The notes under the pieces: generated by a model | The model's database searches: none | The model's input: only the letters and a program-made list of their open reading frames with translations | What the model was told of the DNA's origin: nothing | NCBI RefSeq assembly: GCF_000346485.2 | Contig: NZ_KQ976354.1 | Coordinates: forward strand, 9,039,333-9,103,332 | Reading direction: 5' to 3' | From: Scytonema hofmannii PCC 7110 | Lineage (GTDB): Bacteria; Cyanobacteriota; Cyanobacteriia; Cyanobacteriales; Nostocaceae | Length of the DNA stretch: 64,000 bases | Program-made: the position numbers and the translations under genes | Part shown: positions 46,706-56,044 of the stretch, in pieces | Layout: each line of letters starts with the position of its first letter | Numbering within the stretch: the first letter of the stretch is position 1

Positions 46706-47539
46706 CTAACCATCCAAAGTTTTCACGGTTAACACTTGTGGTGGTGTTGAATCTGGTGGGTAAATCAAATCAATTTGCACGGTACGACGAGAATTGCTTG
46801 GCATTACAAGCTTAATGAGTGGTTCTAATATCTGACCAGTTCTATGCCATAAATGTACGTAACGAGTTTTTTGTTCTCCTTTGTCATCAATATAACGTAG
46901 CCTTACCGTACCTCGGAAAAAAGGAAAATCTAAAGATGGTTTACGAAACCGCAAACCTCCTTTGGATAAAGTGTCTTCTTTCAAAGGGGTTTCTAATGTC
47001 AAGTATACAGTTTGATTTTGATTGGTGGAGTTGATTAAAGTGACGAATGGTGCATCTTGCATCAAGTAACTTGCTGCCTGTAAAACATCCACTGTCACTG
47101 GTTTTTGACTTGGATTGTGCAAAATCAAGCCCAAATAAAGCGTTTGCAAATCTTTAGGAGTGTGGGTGTAGTGATGGGCAAATAAGTCAAATCTTCCCTG
47201 AAAAGGAAAGTTTAAGTGTGCGGCTGAAACTTTTTTTCTGTTTGTAGGAAAGGTAGAGAGTAAAATTCCTTCAGTTTTGATCCACTCAGGACTATTGCTA
47301 TTAAAGACAGATACTGTATCTAGCTTGCCTGGTAAAGAGCGTACTTCCCCAACTTGGACGATTTCTTCAGGTGCTGGTTTAAGTGGAGTTTGGGCAAGAG
47401 CTTTTTCTGAACTTGTTCCTTTTTTGCTAGAAGAGAAACGCGTGTTTGTGACAAATCCAAGGCTAGCAGTGATAAGAAACCCTAATATAAGTAGGAATAC
47501 TGAGGCAGGTAATTTATTTTTGGGTCGATGGACTGGCAT
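46706..47539 (-). CDS. DUF3370 protein, apparently shortened
   Basis: The 277-aa protein has a signal/anchor helix (about residues 10-32) and the DUF3370 core: VRSLPGKLDTVSVFNSNSPEW, TEGILLSTFP, LNFPFQGRFDLFAHHYTH and the RYIDDKGEQKTRYVHLWHR end. DUF3370 proteins are usually longer, about 400 residues or more, so this copy may lack the C-terminal part. The role is unknown, with a cell-envelope location likely. Confidence 0.8.
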   Translation of the reverse strand: MPVHRPKNKLPASVFLLILGFLITASLGFVTNTRFSSSKKGTSSEKALAQTPLKPAPEEIVQVGEVRSLPGKLDTVSVFNSNSPEWIKTEGILLSTFPTNRKKVSAAHLNFPFQGRFDLFAHHYTHTPKDLQTLYLGLILHNPSQKPVTVDVLQAASYLMQDAPFVTLINSTNQNQTVYLTLETPLKEDTLSKGGLRFRKPSLDFPFFRGTVRLRYIDDKGEQKTRYVHLWHRTGQILEPLIKLVMPSNSRRTVQIDLIYPPDSTPPQVLTVKTLDG

Positions 47540-47700
47540 GAAAATTAATTTTTAAGAAAGCGCGGTGTAAAGGATGACTCATTATAACTACAGGTTCCTT
47601 GATATATTTCCTGAGTGCGATCGCAGTCAATAGAATGATGATGGGAGTGCTCGGTTAGGAACTTGTGGTTGCCAACATAACAATAGGCGTTTAGCATACT

Positions 47701-48990
47701 ATGGCTAATGTCAGACTAAAAAAATTTATTAATATACCAGCTTTTCTTATGGTTTCGATTGCCCGTAAAAATCTGCTTGAAGACATTCCTCGCTTTCTAG
47801 CAGCACAGGCAGGTATTATGTTTGCCGTTAGCCTAGTGACTATTCAAACTGGTATCTTTAATGGGTTTACGCGCTCCTCTACTAAATTAATTAACAATTC
47901 TAGTGCTGATATTTGGGTAGCGTCTGACAGCATGATTTACCTTGACCTCACGCTGCCAATGCCTTTAGCGCACATCAATTTAGCTAGAGTTGTCCCTGGT
48001 GTTGCAAATGCAGAAGCGCTGATTGCCACTGGAGGAGTATGGCGTCACCCCATGGGGAGAATAGCTCCAGTCAGAGTGATTGGATTCGATCCAGATGGGC
48101 AATTGTTTACACCTAATAATATCATCCAAGGCAGTAAAAATGCCCTGAAAGAGCCGTATACTGTAATAGTAGATACATTTAATACAGAATCTTTAAGTGT
48201 ACGACGTGTAGGTGATAAAGCACAAGTCAATACTTTGCCTGTACGTCTGGTTGGCTTCACTCAAGGAAACCGCTCCATTGCATCGAATCCTTATATGTTT
48301 ACTTCTCTAGAAAACGCCACTGCTTACGTAAGTTCTGGTAAAACTTCTAATGTGTCTTGTCGAATGCAATCGGGTTCAAAAGACATTCAATGTACCACCA
48401 CTTACGTAGATCCAGAGAAGAACACTACTCCCGCACCAAAACCTTTATCTTCATTAGACCCCATCACCTATATCCTAATTCAAGCTCAGCCCGGTCAGGA
48501 TTTGCAGGCACTCAAGAAAAGACTAAACGCTGCCTTACCCAATACCCAAGCCTACACCCGTGCAGAAATGATTAAAAGAACTGAGGTTTACTGGCAAAAG
48601 CGAACTGGTATTGGATTCATTTTAGGGCTGGGTGCAACAGTGGGAATCATTGTAGGAGCCATTGTTGTTGGTCAAATACTTTATTCCTCCGTGTCAGAAC
48701 ATCTCAAGGAGTTTGGCACACTCAAAGCAATGGGTGCATCTGATTGGGCGATTTACAGCGTCATTGTTGAGCAAGCTATATGGATGGCTGTTCTAGGTTA
48801 TATCCCAGGTATTACACTTTGCTTCGGAGTCGCCACTTGGACATTGGCAAGTCAAGGCATCCTAATTTTAATTACACCAAAAACCGCGATCGCAGTTTTT
48901 GGTGTCACTATTATCATGTGTACTGGCGCAGCCATTTTTGCCATTCAAAAAGTCACCCGTCTCGATCCCGCCACAATATTTAATAAATAG
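47701..48990 (+). CDS. DevC/MacB-type ABC permease
   Basis: The 429-aa protein has one N-terminal membrane helix (about residues 30-50), a large periplasmic domain, and three C-terminal helices in an FtsX-type permease block (GATVGIIVGAIVVGQILY, LGYIPGITLCFG, AIFGVTIIMCT). This is the DevC layout used with a DevA ATPase and DevB adaptor for glycolipid export at the heterocyst envelope or for drug efflux. No devA or devB gene flanks it, so it is an orphan subunit or uses partners elsewhere. The KDIQCTTTYVDPEK insert in the periplasmic domain is unusual. Confidence 0.85.
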   Translation: MANVRLKKFINIPAFLMVSIARKNLLEDIPRFLAAQAGIMFAVSLVTIQTGIFNGFTRSSTKLINNSSADIWVASDSMIYLDLTLPMPLAHINLARVVPGVANAEALIATGGVWRHPMGRIAPVRVIGFDPDGQLFTPNNIIQGSKNALKEPYTVIVDTFNTESLSVRRVGDKAQVNTLPVRLVGFTQGNRSIASNPYMFTSLENATAYVSSGKTSNVSCRMQSGSKDIQCTTTYVDPEKNTTPAPKPLSSLDPITYILIQAQPGQDLQALKKRLNAALPNTQAYTRAEMIKRTEVYWQKRTGIGFILGLGATVGIIVGAIVVGQILYSSVSEHLKEFGTLKAMGASDWAIYSVIVEQAIWMAVLGYIPGITLCFGVATWTLASQGILILITPKTAIAVFGVTIIMCTGAAIFAIQKVTRLDPATIFNK

Positions 48991-48991
48991 G

Positions 48992-49112
48992 GATTGAGGA
49001 TTGAGGATTTTGGATTTTAGATTTTGGATTTTGGATTGGGGACAAGGGAGAATTTTCTTCCTCATCCCCCTAACAACTAACAACTAACAACTAACAACTA
49101 ACAACTAACAAC
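48992..49112. repeat. Heptanucleotide tracts (TTTTGGA)n and (CTAACAA)n
   Basis: TTTTGGATTTTAGATTTTGG copies are followed by CAACTAACAACTAAC copies that run into the stop of the epimerase gene on the opposite strand, giving it the C-terminal VVSC. Confidence 0.9.
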
Positions 49113-50057
49113 TAACTCACGAAGAGTTTCTGTGACTGAACGAGGATGCCAGCCCAGCTCATTACGGGCTTTGGTAGCATCTACTCGGACACATCGGTCA
49201 TATATATAGTGAACGCGTTCCCGACTGATGGGTGGTTGCCATTTCAGCAACCGTCCAATTGGGTCGAGTAAGTTTCCCGCCAATCTCACTAGGGGTTTGG
49301 GAACTTCACGAGGCGCTGGAATACCTGTTTCTTGGGAGACAATCGCAAACATTTCGCGCAGTGTTAAATCACCAGCAGAAATAATATAGTAATCTCCTGG
49401 TTTACCTTTTTTTGCCGCTAAAATCATTGCATCTGCAAGATCGTCAACATGGACAATCCCTGTGATGCGATCGCCACCAGCCCACACTTTGAGCCTTCCT
49501 TTGCAAAACAGATCCATAACCGGACCAAAGTGCGGGTCATCAGCACCAAATATTCCAGAGGGAAGAACGCTAACAGCATGAAAACCAGCTTCAACAGCTC
49601 GATCTACTAATTGTTGAGCTTGGTATTTCGTGCGATCGTAAGCAGAGGAAAAGTGCTTTTGCGTTCTTTGGAAAGTTTCATTCACTGCTTGACCTTTTGT
49701 ATCGCCGAATACACCAATAGTGCTACAATAAACTAGCTTAGATACGCCAGTTTCTCGAGCTACTTCTAAAACGGCTCGCGTCCCCTCTACATTTACCCGC
49801 TCCATCTCGGCTTCATTGACAATTCCTAGCTCCACATAAGCAGCAGTGTGAAAAACAGTATCTGTATCAACCATTGCTGATTGTAATGCCTCTTTGTCAG
49901 TAATATCACCGTAAACCAATTCTACGTTAAGATTCTCAAGACGGGTTAAATTACTAGATTTACGTACTAATCCAATAACAGTGTTGCCTTGCTTTTGCAA
50001 AGCCCTCACTAAATGAGAACCAGTAAATCCATTAGCTCCAGTCACCAACGTTTTCAT
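49098..50057 (-). CDS. NAD(P)-dependent epimerase (extended SDR)
   Basis: The 319-aa protein has the VTGANGFTGSHL nucleotide motif and SAYDRTKYQAQQ catalytic YxxxK, with DDLADAMILAAK and ATKARNELGWHP near the end. This is the extended SDR group that includes hopanoid-associated and 3-beta-hydroxysteroid-like dehydrogenases. It follows a GNAT-like and a radical SAM gene on the same strand. Its likely substrate is a lipid-linked or terpenoid sugar, by analogy only. The last residues come from a heptamer tract. Confidence 0.85.
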   Translation of the reverse strand: MKTLVTGANGFTGSHLVRALQKQGNTVIGLVRKSSNLTRLENLNVELVYGDITDKEALQSAMVDTDTVFHTAAYVELGIVNEAEMERVNVEGTRAVLEVARETGVSKLVYCSTIGVFGDTKGQAVNETFQRTQKHFSSAYDRTKYQAQQLVDRAVEAGFHAVSVLPSGIFGADDPHFGPVMDLFCKGRLKVWAGGDRITGIVHVDDLADAMILAAKKGKPGDYYIISAGDLTLREMFAIVSQETGIPAPREVPKPLVRLAGNLLDPIGRLLKWQPPISRERVHYIYDRCVRVDATKARNELGWHPRSVTETLRELVVSC

Positions 50058-50059
50058 AC

Positions 50060-50198
50060 AGCTTTTTCATAAATTCTGTAAGTACTGTAGGGTGGGCATT
50101 GCCCACCATATCATGCTTGTGGTGGGCAATGCCCACCCTACGTAGATTTGAAAAATCAAATAGGATTCCTATAAAGCTTTTTCATAAATTCTGTAAGT
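50060..50198. repeat. 24-bp direct repeat flanking a long palindrome
   Basis: AGCTTTTTCATAAATTCTGT at 50060 and 50175 (24 bp identical) bracket the palindrome GTAGGGTGGGCATTGCCCACC...GGTGGGCAATGCCCACCCTAC (50087-50141). The right copy encodes the end of the GNAT-like gene. The layout suggests that the palindrome entered with a duplication of the gene's last codons. Confidence 0.8.
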
Positions 50199-51317
50199 TT
50201 TATAAATTTTGCCACCAGCCGCTTCAATTAATTTGCGCGAGGGAAAATTATCTTCAAATACTGTAGAAAGTTCAGCTCTTTTATAAGGTTTTCCCTTTTG
50301 TATTCCACCTTGCATTCCCAAATAAATTAAAGCTAGAGGTACCATTTTTGAACGGTATTCTGGTAACGAACAGATGACAATCACTCGCCCTCGATCGATT
50401 TGCCGACGATACCAGAGAAACTTAAGAATTCCCAACCAGTTAAGTTTTCCATTAACGTGTTTGAGGGGAATGTTGTAGTCAGGTAGCCCCATAAAAAAGC
50501 CAATCATTTCCCCGTTATACTCTGCAATGGGAAAAACATCTGGATCTATTACACTCTGTAAGTCTTTAGCTTCATCTAGAAATTCTGCCTCAGTGCGAGG
50601 TGTCGAACTCCAGTTAGCAGAAAAAGCACGGTTAAAAAGGTGATAAATGTTCTTGGCATCCTGCTCGAACGCTTCACCTTTGGTTCTAATTGGGCGAAAT
50701 TTTACTCCAGATTTACACGCAATACGATAACCTTTCTCAAACTCTGGTGCAAGGGGTTTATCTAAAGGGAAATTATAAGCATATGCATCTTTAGCTTTAT
50801 GCCACCCATCCCGCTCCATAAACTTTGGGTAATAAGGCGGATTATATGGCATCATCATCATTGGTGGTGAGTCAAATCCATCAACTAAAAATAGGCAACC
50901 ATTATGAGTAGAGAAATCAATTGGGCCTCTAGCTGCGGTCATTCCTTGCTCTCGCAACCATTTGCAGGCAGCATCTAGTAAGGCTTGAGCTATGGTAAAA
51001 TCGTCAACACATTCAAAAAAACCGAACAAGCCAATATTCTGACCTTCACGATCTATTAAACGTTGATTGACAGCAGCAACAATGCGTGCCACTGCTTGAG
51101 GCTCTTTTGCTTCTTGGGATATGGCAATAAACTGTTGCCGTTTCCCATACTCCAAGAAGGTATTAGCAGATGTAAATTGCTTGGCAATACTGCTACGGAT
51201 GGGAGATACCCAATAAGGATCTTTAGCGTATACTCTTGCGGGGACATCCAAAAACATTTCGTTTTCAGATGCAGTTGTGACTGTCCGAATCTCAAATTTT
51301 GTTTGATTTATAACCAT
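50169..51317 (-). CDS. GNAT-like hypothetical protein
   Basis: The 382-aa protein belongs to a conserved family with two GNAT-like halves: DPYWVSPIRSSIAKQF at the start, AARGPIDFSTHNGCLFLVDGFDSPPMMMMPYN in the middle, and a C-terminal half ending in AAGGKIYKTYRIYEK. This matches proteins loosely annotated as GNAT family acetyltransferases. The fit to the acetyl-CoA site (Q/RxxGxG/A) is poor, so catalysis is uncertain. It lies 109 bp downstream of the radical SAM gene and shares its strand. Confidence 0.7.
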   Translation of the reverse strand: MVINQTKFEIRTVTTASENEMFLDVPARVYAKDPYWVSPIRSSIAKQFTSANTFLEYGKRQQFIAISQEAKEPQAVARIVAAVNQRLIDREGQNIGLFGFFECVDDFTIAQALLDAACKWLREQGMTAARGPIDFSTHNGCLFLVDGFDSPPMMMMPYNPPYYPKFMERDGWHKAKDAYAYNFPLDKPLAPEFEKGYRIACKSGVKFRPIRTKGEAFEQDAKNIYHLFNRAFSANWSSTPRTEAEFLDEAKDLQSVIDPDVFPIAEYNGEMIGFFMGLPDYNIPLKHVNGKLNWLGILKFLWYRRQIDRGRVIVICSLPEYRSKMVPLALIYLGMQGGIQKGKPYKRAELSTVFEDNFPSRKLIEAAGGKIYKTYRIYEKAL

Positions 51318-51324
51318 TTTGGAT

Positions 51325-51425
51325 TAACCAATTTTGGATTTTAGATTTTGGATTTTGGATTGAGAAATTCCTATTCCCTATTCTCTATTCCCTATTCCCA
51401 ACTCCCCACTCCCCACTCCCAACTC
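51325..51425. repeat. Heptanucleotide tracts (TTTTGGA)n, (TATTCCC)n and (CACTCCC)n
   Basis: Several heptamers follow one another in the gap between the radical SAM and GNAT-like genes. This is the same class as at 20.2, 26.6 and 49 kb. Confidence 0.9.
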
Positions 51426-51426
51426 C

Positions 51427-52986
51427 CTATTTTCTAGCTAGGGTTAAGGGTGGTGAAGTTTTCAAACATTTATCAAGTTGTTCTTGAATTTCATTGCGAA
51501 CAATTTGGCGGTACTCAGTAAAGTGCTCCAAGTGGGCGCAATTCACTATATAGGATTCAAAGACCCCTGGATTGTGCCAAATGATGGAGAACAACTGACG
51601 CCAGAATTGAAACCGCGTATCGCGTTTAATTCCTTGTCGCCAACAAATAATCAGAAATGCCTGGATATACTTTAATTCAGGTATGCGGAATTTCTTTTTA
51701 ATGGGGGAGGGCTGCATGACAATAAAGTGTCGAAAGACTCGCGCTAAATAGCGTTTTGGCTCATAAAGTTCCCAAAAACATCTCATATACTCTTCAGCCA
51801 GTTCTTTTAGAGAACGAGAGGGAATAAAATTAGTCAACGTGGTTTGGTTGATATTAGCGTCCTCATTCAGCAACCGCCCTTCTTTTTGAAGCCGATGCCA
51901 AAGTGCTGTGTTGGGCAATGCTTGAAGCATGCTACACATTGCTTGAGGAATAGCCGTCGCTTCTACAAAATCAATAATGCGATCGCCCGCCCCTGTTTTT
52001 TCTCCATCAAAGCCAATAATAAATCCAGCCATCACTCGCAGACCTGCTCGATTAATTGTTTGTACTGATTCTACAAGAGAATGACGCGTATTTTGGAATT
52101 TTTGCGTCAAAGTTAAACTATCGGTATCTGGTGTCTCAATTCCTACAAAGACACTACCAAAGTTGGCAGCAATCATCAAATCTAATAATTCCGAATCTTG
52201 TGCCAAATCCACAGATGCTTCAGTTGAAAACTTAAAGGGATAACCGCGATCTGCCAACCAAGGAATCAGTTCGCGCAGCAGCAGTTTGACATTACGCTTG
52301 TTACCGATAAAGTTATCATCCACTATAAAAACTGAACCTCGCCAACCCAGATTGTAGAGAAACTGCAACTCAGCTAGAAGTTGTGAGGGAGCCTTAGTAC
52401 GAGGTTTTCGTCCGTATAGCACAATAATGTCACAAAACTCACACTGAAACGGGCAACCTCGCGAAAACTGTACGGACATATCACTGTAAGCATTTAGCTC
52501 CAGCAGGTCGTATCTTGGAATGGGTGTAACAGTAACATCTGGTTTTTCTCCATTAGCACTGAATACTCCTCTTGTTTCACCCCTTTCTAAGGCTTCAACT
52601 AGCATTGACAAGGTAATCTCGCCTTCATCCAAAACCAGAAAATCTGCTCCAGTCTCCTCCGCGTCCTTGGGTACAGAAGTGACGTATGGACCCCCTGTTG
52701 CCACCAGTTTGCCCCGTCGTTTTGCTTCGCGGATAACCTGTAGCATATCTGATTTTTGGACGATCATACCTGAAACAATCACCAAATCTGCCCAGTTCCA
52801 ATCAGATTCAGTTTCAAACCGAACATTGCGGTCTACCAAACGGAACTCCCACGTTTGAGGTAAGATTGCTGCAACTGTAATTATTCCTAAAGGCGGAAAT
52901 GAAACTTTACGTCCGATCAGTTCTATAGCTTTATCAAAAGACCAGAAGGATTTTGGGAACAGTGGATATAACAGTAAAACGCGCAT
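51427..52986 (-). CDS. B12-binding radical SAM enzyme (DUF4070 type)
   Basis: The 519-aa protein has an N-terminal cobalamin-binding domain (about residues 1-140, with VKSDxx-style VSGMIVQKSDMLQV and TGGPYVTS). The radical SAM barrel has the iron-sulfur motif SRGCPFQCEFC (about residue 180) and FIVDDNFIGNKRNV, and the C-terminal DUF4070 segment starts near LNEDANINQTTLTNF. Members of this group methylate unactivated carbons or do other radical chemistry on lipids and terpenoids (for example hopanoid C-2 methylation). The neighbouring lipid-type genes fit such a role, but the substrate is not determined. Confidence 0.85.
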   Translation of the reverse strand: MRVLLLYPLFPKSFWSFDKAIELIGRKVSFPPLGIITVAAILPQTWEFRLVDRNVRFETESDWNWADLVIVSGMIVQKSDMLQVIREAKRRGKLVATGGPYVTSVPKDAEETGADFLVLDEGEITLSMLVEALERGETRGVFSANGEKPDVTVTPIPRYDLLELNAYSDMSVQFSRGCPFQCEFCDIIVLYGRKPRTKAPSQLLAELQFLYNLGWRGSVFIVDDNFIGNKRNVKLLLRELIPWLADRGYPFKFSTEASVDLAQDSELLDLMIAANFGSVFVGIETPDTDSLTLTQKFQNTRHSLVESVQTINRAGLRVMAGFIIGFDGEKTGAGDRIIDFVEATAIPQAMCSMLQALPNTALWHRLQKEGRLLNEDANINQTTLTNFIPSRSLKELAEEYMRCFWELYEPKRYLARVFRHFIVMQPSPIKKKFRIPELKYIQAFLIICWRQGIKRDTRFQFWRQLFSIIWHNPGVFESYIVNCAHLEHFTEYRQIVRNEIQEQLDKCLKTSPPLTLARK

Positions 52987-53172
52987 TATTTTTTAACAGT
53001 GTTGGGCGATTGGTAACTATTGAATTTTTATAAGAAATTTGCACCCTCGATCTCGTTCTGAGGCGGAGCTTGGGAATGCTCGTTTGCCAGACGGAGCCTC
53101 CTAATTAATATATTATGTCGAGGCAGCAGCCCCGATAAATGTATTCCCGTGCTCTGCATGGGAAAAAGAAAT

Positions 53173-53549
53173 GTAGGTTGGGTTGAGGAACGAAACCCAA
53201 CAAATGCTTTAGAATGTTGGTTTGACAGAGGAAACCTTTAGAATGTTGGGTTGAGGAACGAAACCCAACAAATGCTTTAGAATGTTGGTTTGACAGAGGA
53301 AACCTTTAGAATGTTGGGTTGAGGAACGAAACCCAACAAATGCTTTAGAATGTTGGTTTGACATAGAAACCTTTAGAATGTTGGGTTGAGGAAGGAAACC
53401 CAACAAATGCTTTAGAATGTTGGTTTGACATAGAAACCTTTAGAATGTTGGGTTGAGGAAGGAAACCCAACAAATGCTTTAGAATGTTGGTTTGACAGAG
53501 GAAACCTTTAGAATGTTGGGTTTCGCTATCGCTCAACCCAACCTACAAA
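53173..53549. repeat. 68-bp tandem repeat array
   Basis: TTTAGAATGTTGGTTTGAC begins units at 53208, 53276, 53344, 53411 and 53478 (periods 68, 68, 67, 67). Each unit holds AATGTTGGGTTGAGGAA and ACCCAACA, a partial palindrome. The array fills the 564-bp gap between the radical SAM and Rieske genes. Two apparent minus-strand frames inside it (53209-53406, 53345-53536) only reflect the repeat. Confidence 0.9.
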
Positions 53550-53550
53550 T

Positions 53551-54603
53551 TTAATTGCTATTCCGTATAAATTTTTCGTATTGAGAGACAATAACTCGTT
53601 GGAGGGCAATAATAGCAGGGTTGATTTCGACATAACGCCTCTGAGGATTGGCAAGATATGTTTGCTGTTCGCTCTCAATCATCTGTATATCTTGGTCGAG
53701 AAATTTACGAAACAAGAAACGCCAGATCAACTTAGCTAAGAGTGTCTTGGTCGGCTGAAGTATCCACCTTGGAAGGCGAACTTTGAGAAAGAAAAGGGAA
53801 AACGATCGCGTTTCCGTTAGACCGACGGGCAATCTCATTAAATACAATGAGGAAACTCCTTCAAGGGAGCTGTGATAGTGGGGGTAGCTGTAGTGAATTG
53901 AAATAGTGCGAGTTGTGACTCCAGTTGCTTTCTCACTCAATCCTAAAAACTGAGTCAGAACACCTTTGTAAGAAACTCTGTAATCAGAACGCACTGAGGA
54001 TTCGGTTGCCTGTAAGTTAATCAAAATAGGATTGAACCAGCCCTGTAGTTCTTGGTGTAAATACCCATGAAAGACATCCATTGTGTTTTCATTACAAATG
54101 GAGAAATGTGCTTTAAAGTGGGCAGGAATTGGCACCATCAACCATTCGGGCTGGTCGAATTCTGGAACTTTGAGCAATTCGCATTTCCCAGATAAGACAC
54201 TATCACCCGGAAATATCCAAATCAGGTTATATCTTTCCTGAATTGGATAACTGCGGGCTTGGGCGCAGGGAAGTTTTTGCCCTTTTGGCAGATAAGGGAT
54301 GTTTACGCACTCACCACTTCCATCAAATTCCCAACCATGATAAGGACAAGCAAGGTTGTAACCTTGAACTTTCCCCTTATGCAGTGCAACTCCCTTGTGA
54401 GGACAAGCATCCTCCAAGGCGTGGAGTTGACCGCTTAGATCGCGATAGATAACTATTGCCTGGTGCCAGACTACCACAGGCAGAACGTTACCAGCTTTGA
54501 GTTGGTCGGCCCAGAGGACTGGATACCAGTAATTTGGGTTGATACCAACTTCACGAACACGGTTTTGAACTGTTTGGCTTTTGAGGGTTGTGGCTAGTTC
54601 CAT
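53551..54603 (-). CDS. Rieske [2Fe-2S] oxygenase
   Basis: The 350-aa protein has Rieske motifs CPHKG (about residue 67) and CPYHGWEF (about 86) and a catalytic domain with NTMDVFHGYLHQ that supplies mononuclear iron ligands. It belongs to the PaO-like / steroid-oxygenase-like terminal oxygenases. It begins 8 bp after an amidohydrolase gene and is in the same operon as a fatty-acid/sterol-hydroxylase-type enzyme, so oxygenation of a lipid or terpenoid is plausible. It needs ferredoxin from elsewhere. Confidence 0.88.
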   Translation of the reverse strand: MELATTLKSQTVQNRVREVGINPNYWYPVLWADQLKAGNVLPVVVWHQAIVIYRDLSGQLHALEDACPHKGVALHKGKVQGYNLACPYHGWEFDGSGECVNIPYLPKGQKLPCAQARSYPIQERYNLIWIFPGDSVLSGKCELLKVPEFDQPEWLMVPIPAHFKAHFSICNENTMDVFHGYLHQELQGWFNPILINLQATESSVRSDYRVSYKGVLTQFLGLSEKATGVTTRTISIHYSYPHYHSSLEGVSSLYLMRLPVGLTETRSFSLFFLKVRLPRWILQPTKTLLAKLIWRFLFRKFLDQDIQMIESEQQTYLANPQRRYVEINPAIIALQRVIVSQYEKFIRNSN

Positions 54604-54610
54604 GAGTTCC

Positions 54611-56011
54611 CTATACTGCGGCTTGAGTCGTTTGTGTTAACAAATCTTGAGGTAGGGATTGACGCAGGCGATCGCCATACAGTGATAAAGCATTACCACC
54701 TAGTAATAGCGCTAAATGCTCGCGATCGTAATCAGCCACTGTAGCAGCATCTTGGACACAGTTGTGAAGGACACCATCCCAGTGACCGTAATCTCCTGAA
54801 AAGCAAGCCAAGCGCTTGCCCACTTCTCCCATAGCAATGTGAAGATAAGAAGGACCCGGATCGTCTGACTCAAAAGAGGTAAAGATTTGTCCCCGTTCAA
54901 AGTACTCTAGCGGATCTCTGTGACGGAGATCGTAATGCTCGTACAAACTAGCATCGTCAATTTTTTCGGGGTTATGTTGAACATTCCACAACAGGTCAAA
55001 GAGATTTTTCGCCTGACTAATCAAATTGATATTGTTGTGGCTACCTCTTTCCTGAATCATCAATTTTGTGAATTCCATCAGGGAGGGGCGATAAGGATGT
55101 TTGGGGTCAAAGTCACGAATGCGCTTTTCCCAATGTTCGTGAAAGGCATGAGCAAGATCCGGTACCCAACCGCAACCGCCTTCTAAAAAGCCAACTCGGA
55201 GTGTGGGGAACTGCTCAAAAGCTCCATCAAACACCATGCGTGCTAATGCCAGTTGTTGTTGGTTCCGTTGCACGAAAATATGGGTAAGAACAAAAGTTTC
55301 CGTATGGTCGGAAATGCCACCTACCATGTAAGAACCAGGACCCCCGTGAATGCCCAGTCCAATATTTAAATCAACAGCTGCTTGTAATATTGGACGAAAG
55401 TCAGGATGGCTGATTGTTTTACAGGTACGAATTTCTGGGAACGCCTGAGGTGCTTTGGGATGGGGAATTGGCATATTTGGAGCAACCGCCACGCTTATCA
55501 TGCCCAGTTCATTGACACAACGCTGCATCTCAGCGACTGCTGCGTCCACATCCTGTAGTGGAAGAACGCCAATTGGCTTGAGGCGATTGTCATATCCCCG
55601 GCAGTCTTCAGCAATATAGTTGTTATAGGCGCGGCAAAGTGCAATTGCGAAATCTTTATCTAGGAGGCTTGAGAAGATCAAGTTTAATGTGCCGTAAATT
55701 ACTTGAACATCAATACCTTCTTGGTTCATATGTTCAATTCGCACTTTATTGAACATTGCACCTAATGTCGTATCTGGATGCAAGTTGCGAAAGCCACCTT
55801 TACCCAAACCTTGAGGCTGAGGGAACATACGCTGGTAATCGTTTTTACCTGTTGCTGGATTAAAGTCTACAATTCTTGCCCGTTGATCCCCCAATTTATC
55901 TATCACAAGACCGATGCGATCGCGATACTCCGGTTCCAGATAATCCCGCATAACTAGGGGATTTTCTAGCTTATGGGCATCTGCATCAATTACCGCTAGA
56001 CCTTGATACAT
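54611..56011 (-). CDS. Amidohydrolase-family metal-dependent hydrolase
   Basis: The 466-aa protein starts with the metal motif VIDADAHKLENP and has GIHGGPGSYMVGG, GFLEGGCGWVPDLAHAFHEHWEKR and FSGDYGHWDG, all features of the aminocarboxymuconate-semialdehyde-decarboxylase-like amidohydrolase branch (TIM barrel). It may remove a carboxyl group or hydrolyse a ring. It is the middle gene of the group with DUF962 and the hydroxylase upstream and the Rieske gene downstream, all within about 35 bp of each other. Confidence 0.85.
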   Translation of the reverse strand: MYQGLAVIDADAHKLENPLVMRDYLEPEYRDRIGLVIDKLGDQRARIVDFNPATGKNDYQRMFPQPQGLGKGGFRNLHPDTTLGAMFNKVRIEHMNQEGIDVQVIYGTLNLIFSSLLDKDFAIALCRAYNNYIAEDCRGYDNRLKPIGVLPLQDVDAAVAEMQRCVNELGMISVAVAPNMPIPHPKAPQAFPEIRTCKTISHPDFRPILQAAVDLNIGLGIHGGPGSYMVGGISDHTETFVLTHIFVQRNQQQLALARMVFDGAFEQFPTLRVGFLEGGCGWVPDLAHAFHEHWEKRIRDFDPKHPYRPSLMEFTKLMIQERGSHNNINLISQAKNLFDLLWNVQHNPEKIDDASLYEHYDLRHRDPLEYFERGQIFTSFESDDPGPSYLHIAMGEVGKRLACFSGDYGHWDGVLHNCVQDAATVADYDREHLALLLGGNALSLYGDRLRQSLPQDLLTQTTQAAV

Positions 56012-56044
56012 GAACGACTCCTTATCACCAGTTGCTTGCGAGTA

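Noticed and set aside
53209-53536. Two overlapping repetitive minus-strand proteins
   Set aside because: They are only translations of the 68-bp DNA repeat; no start signal or homology pattern supports them.
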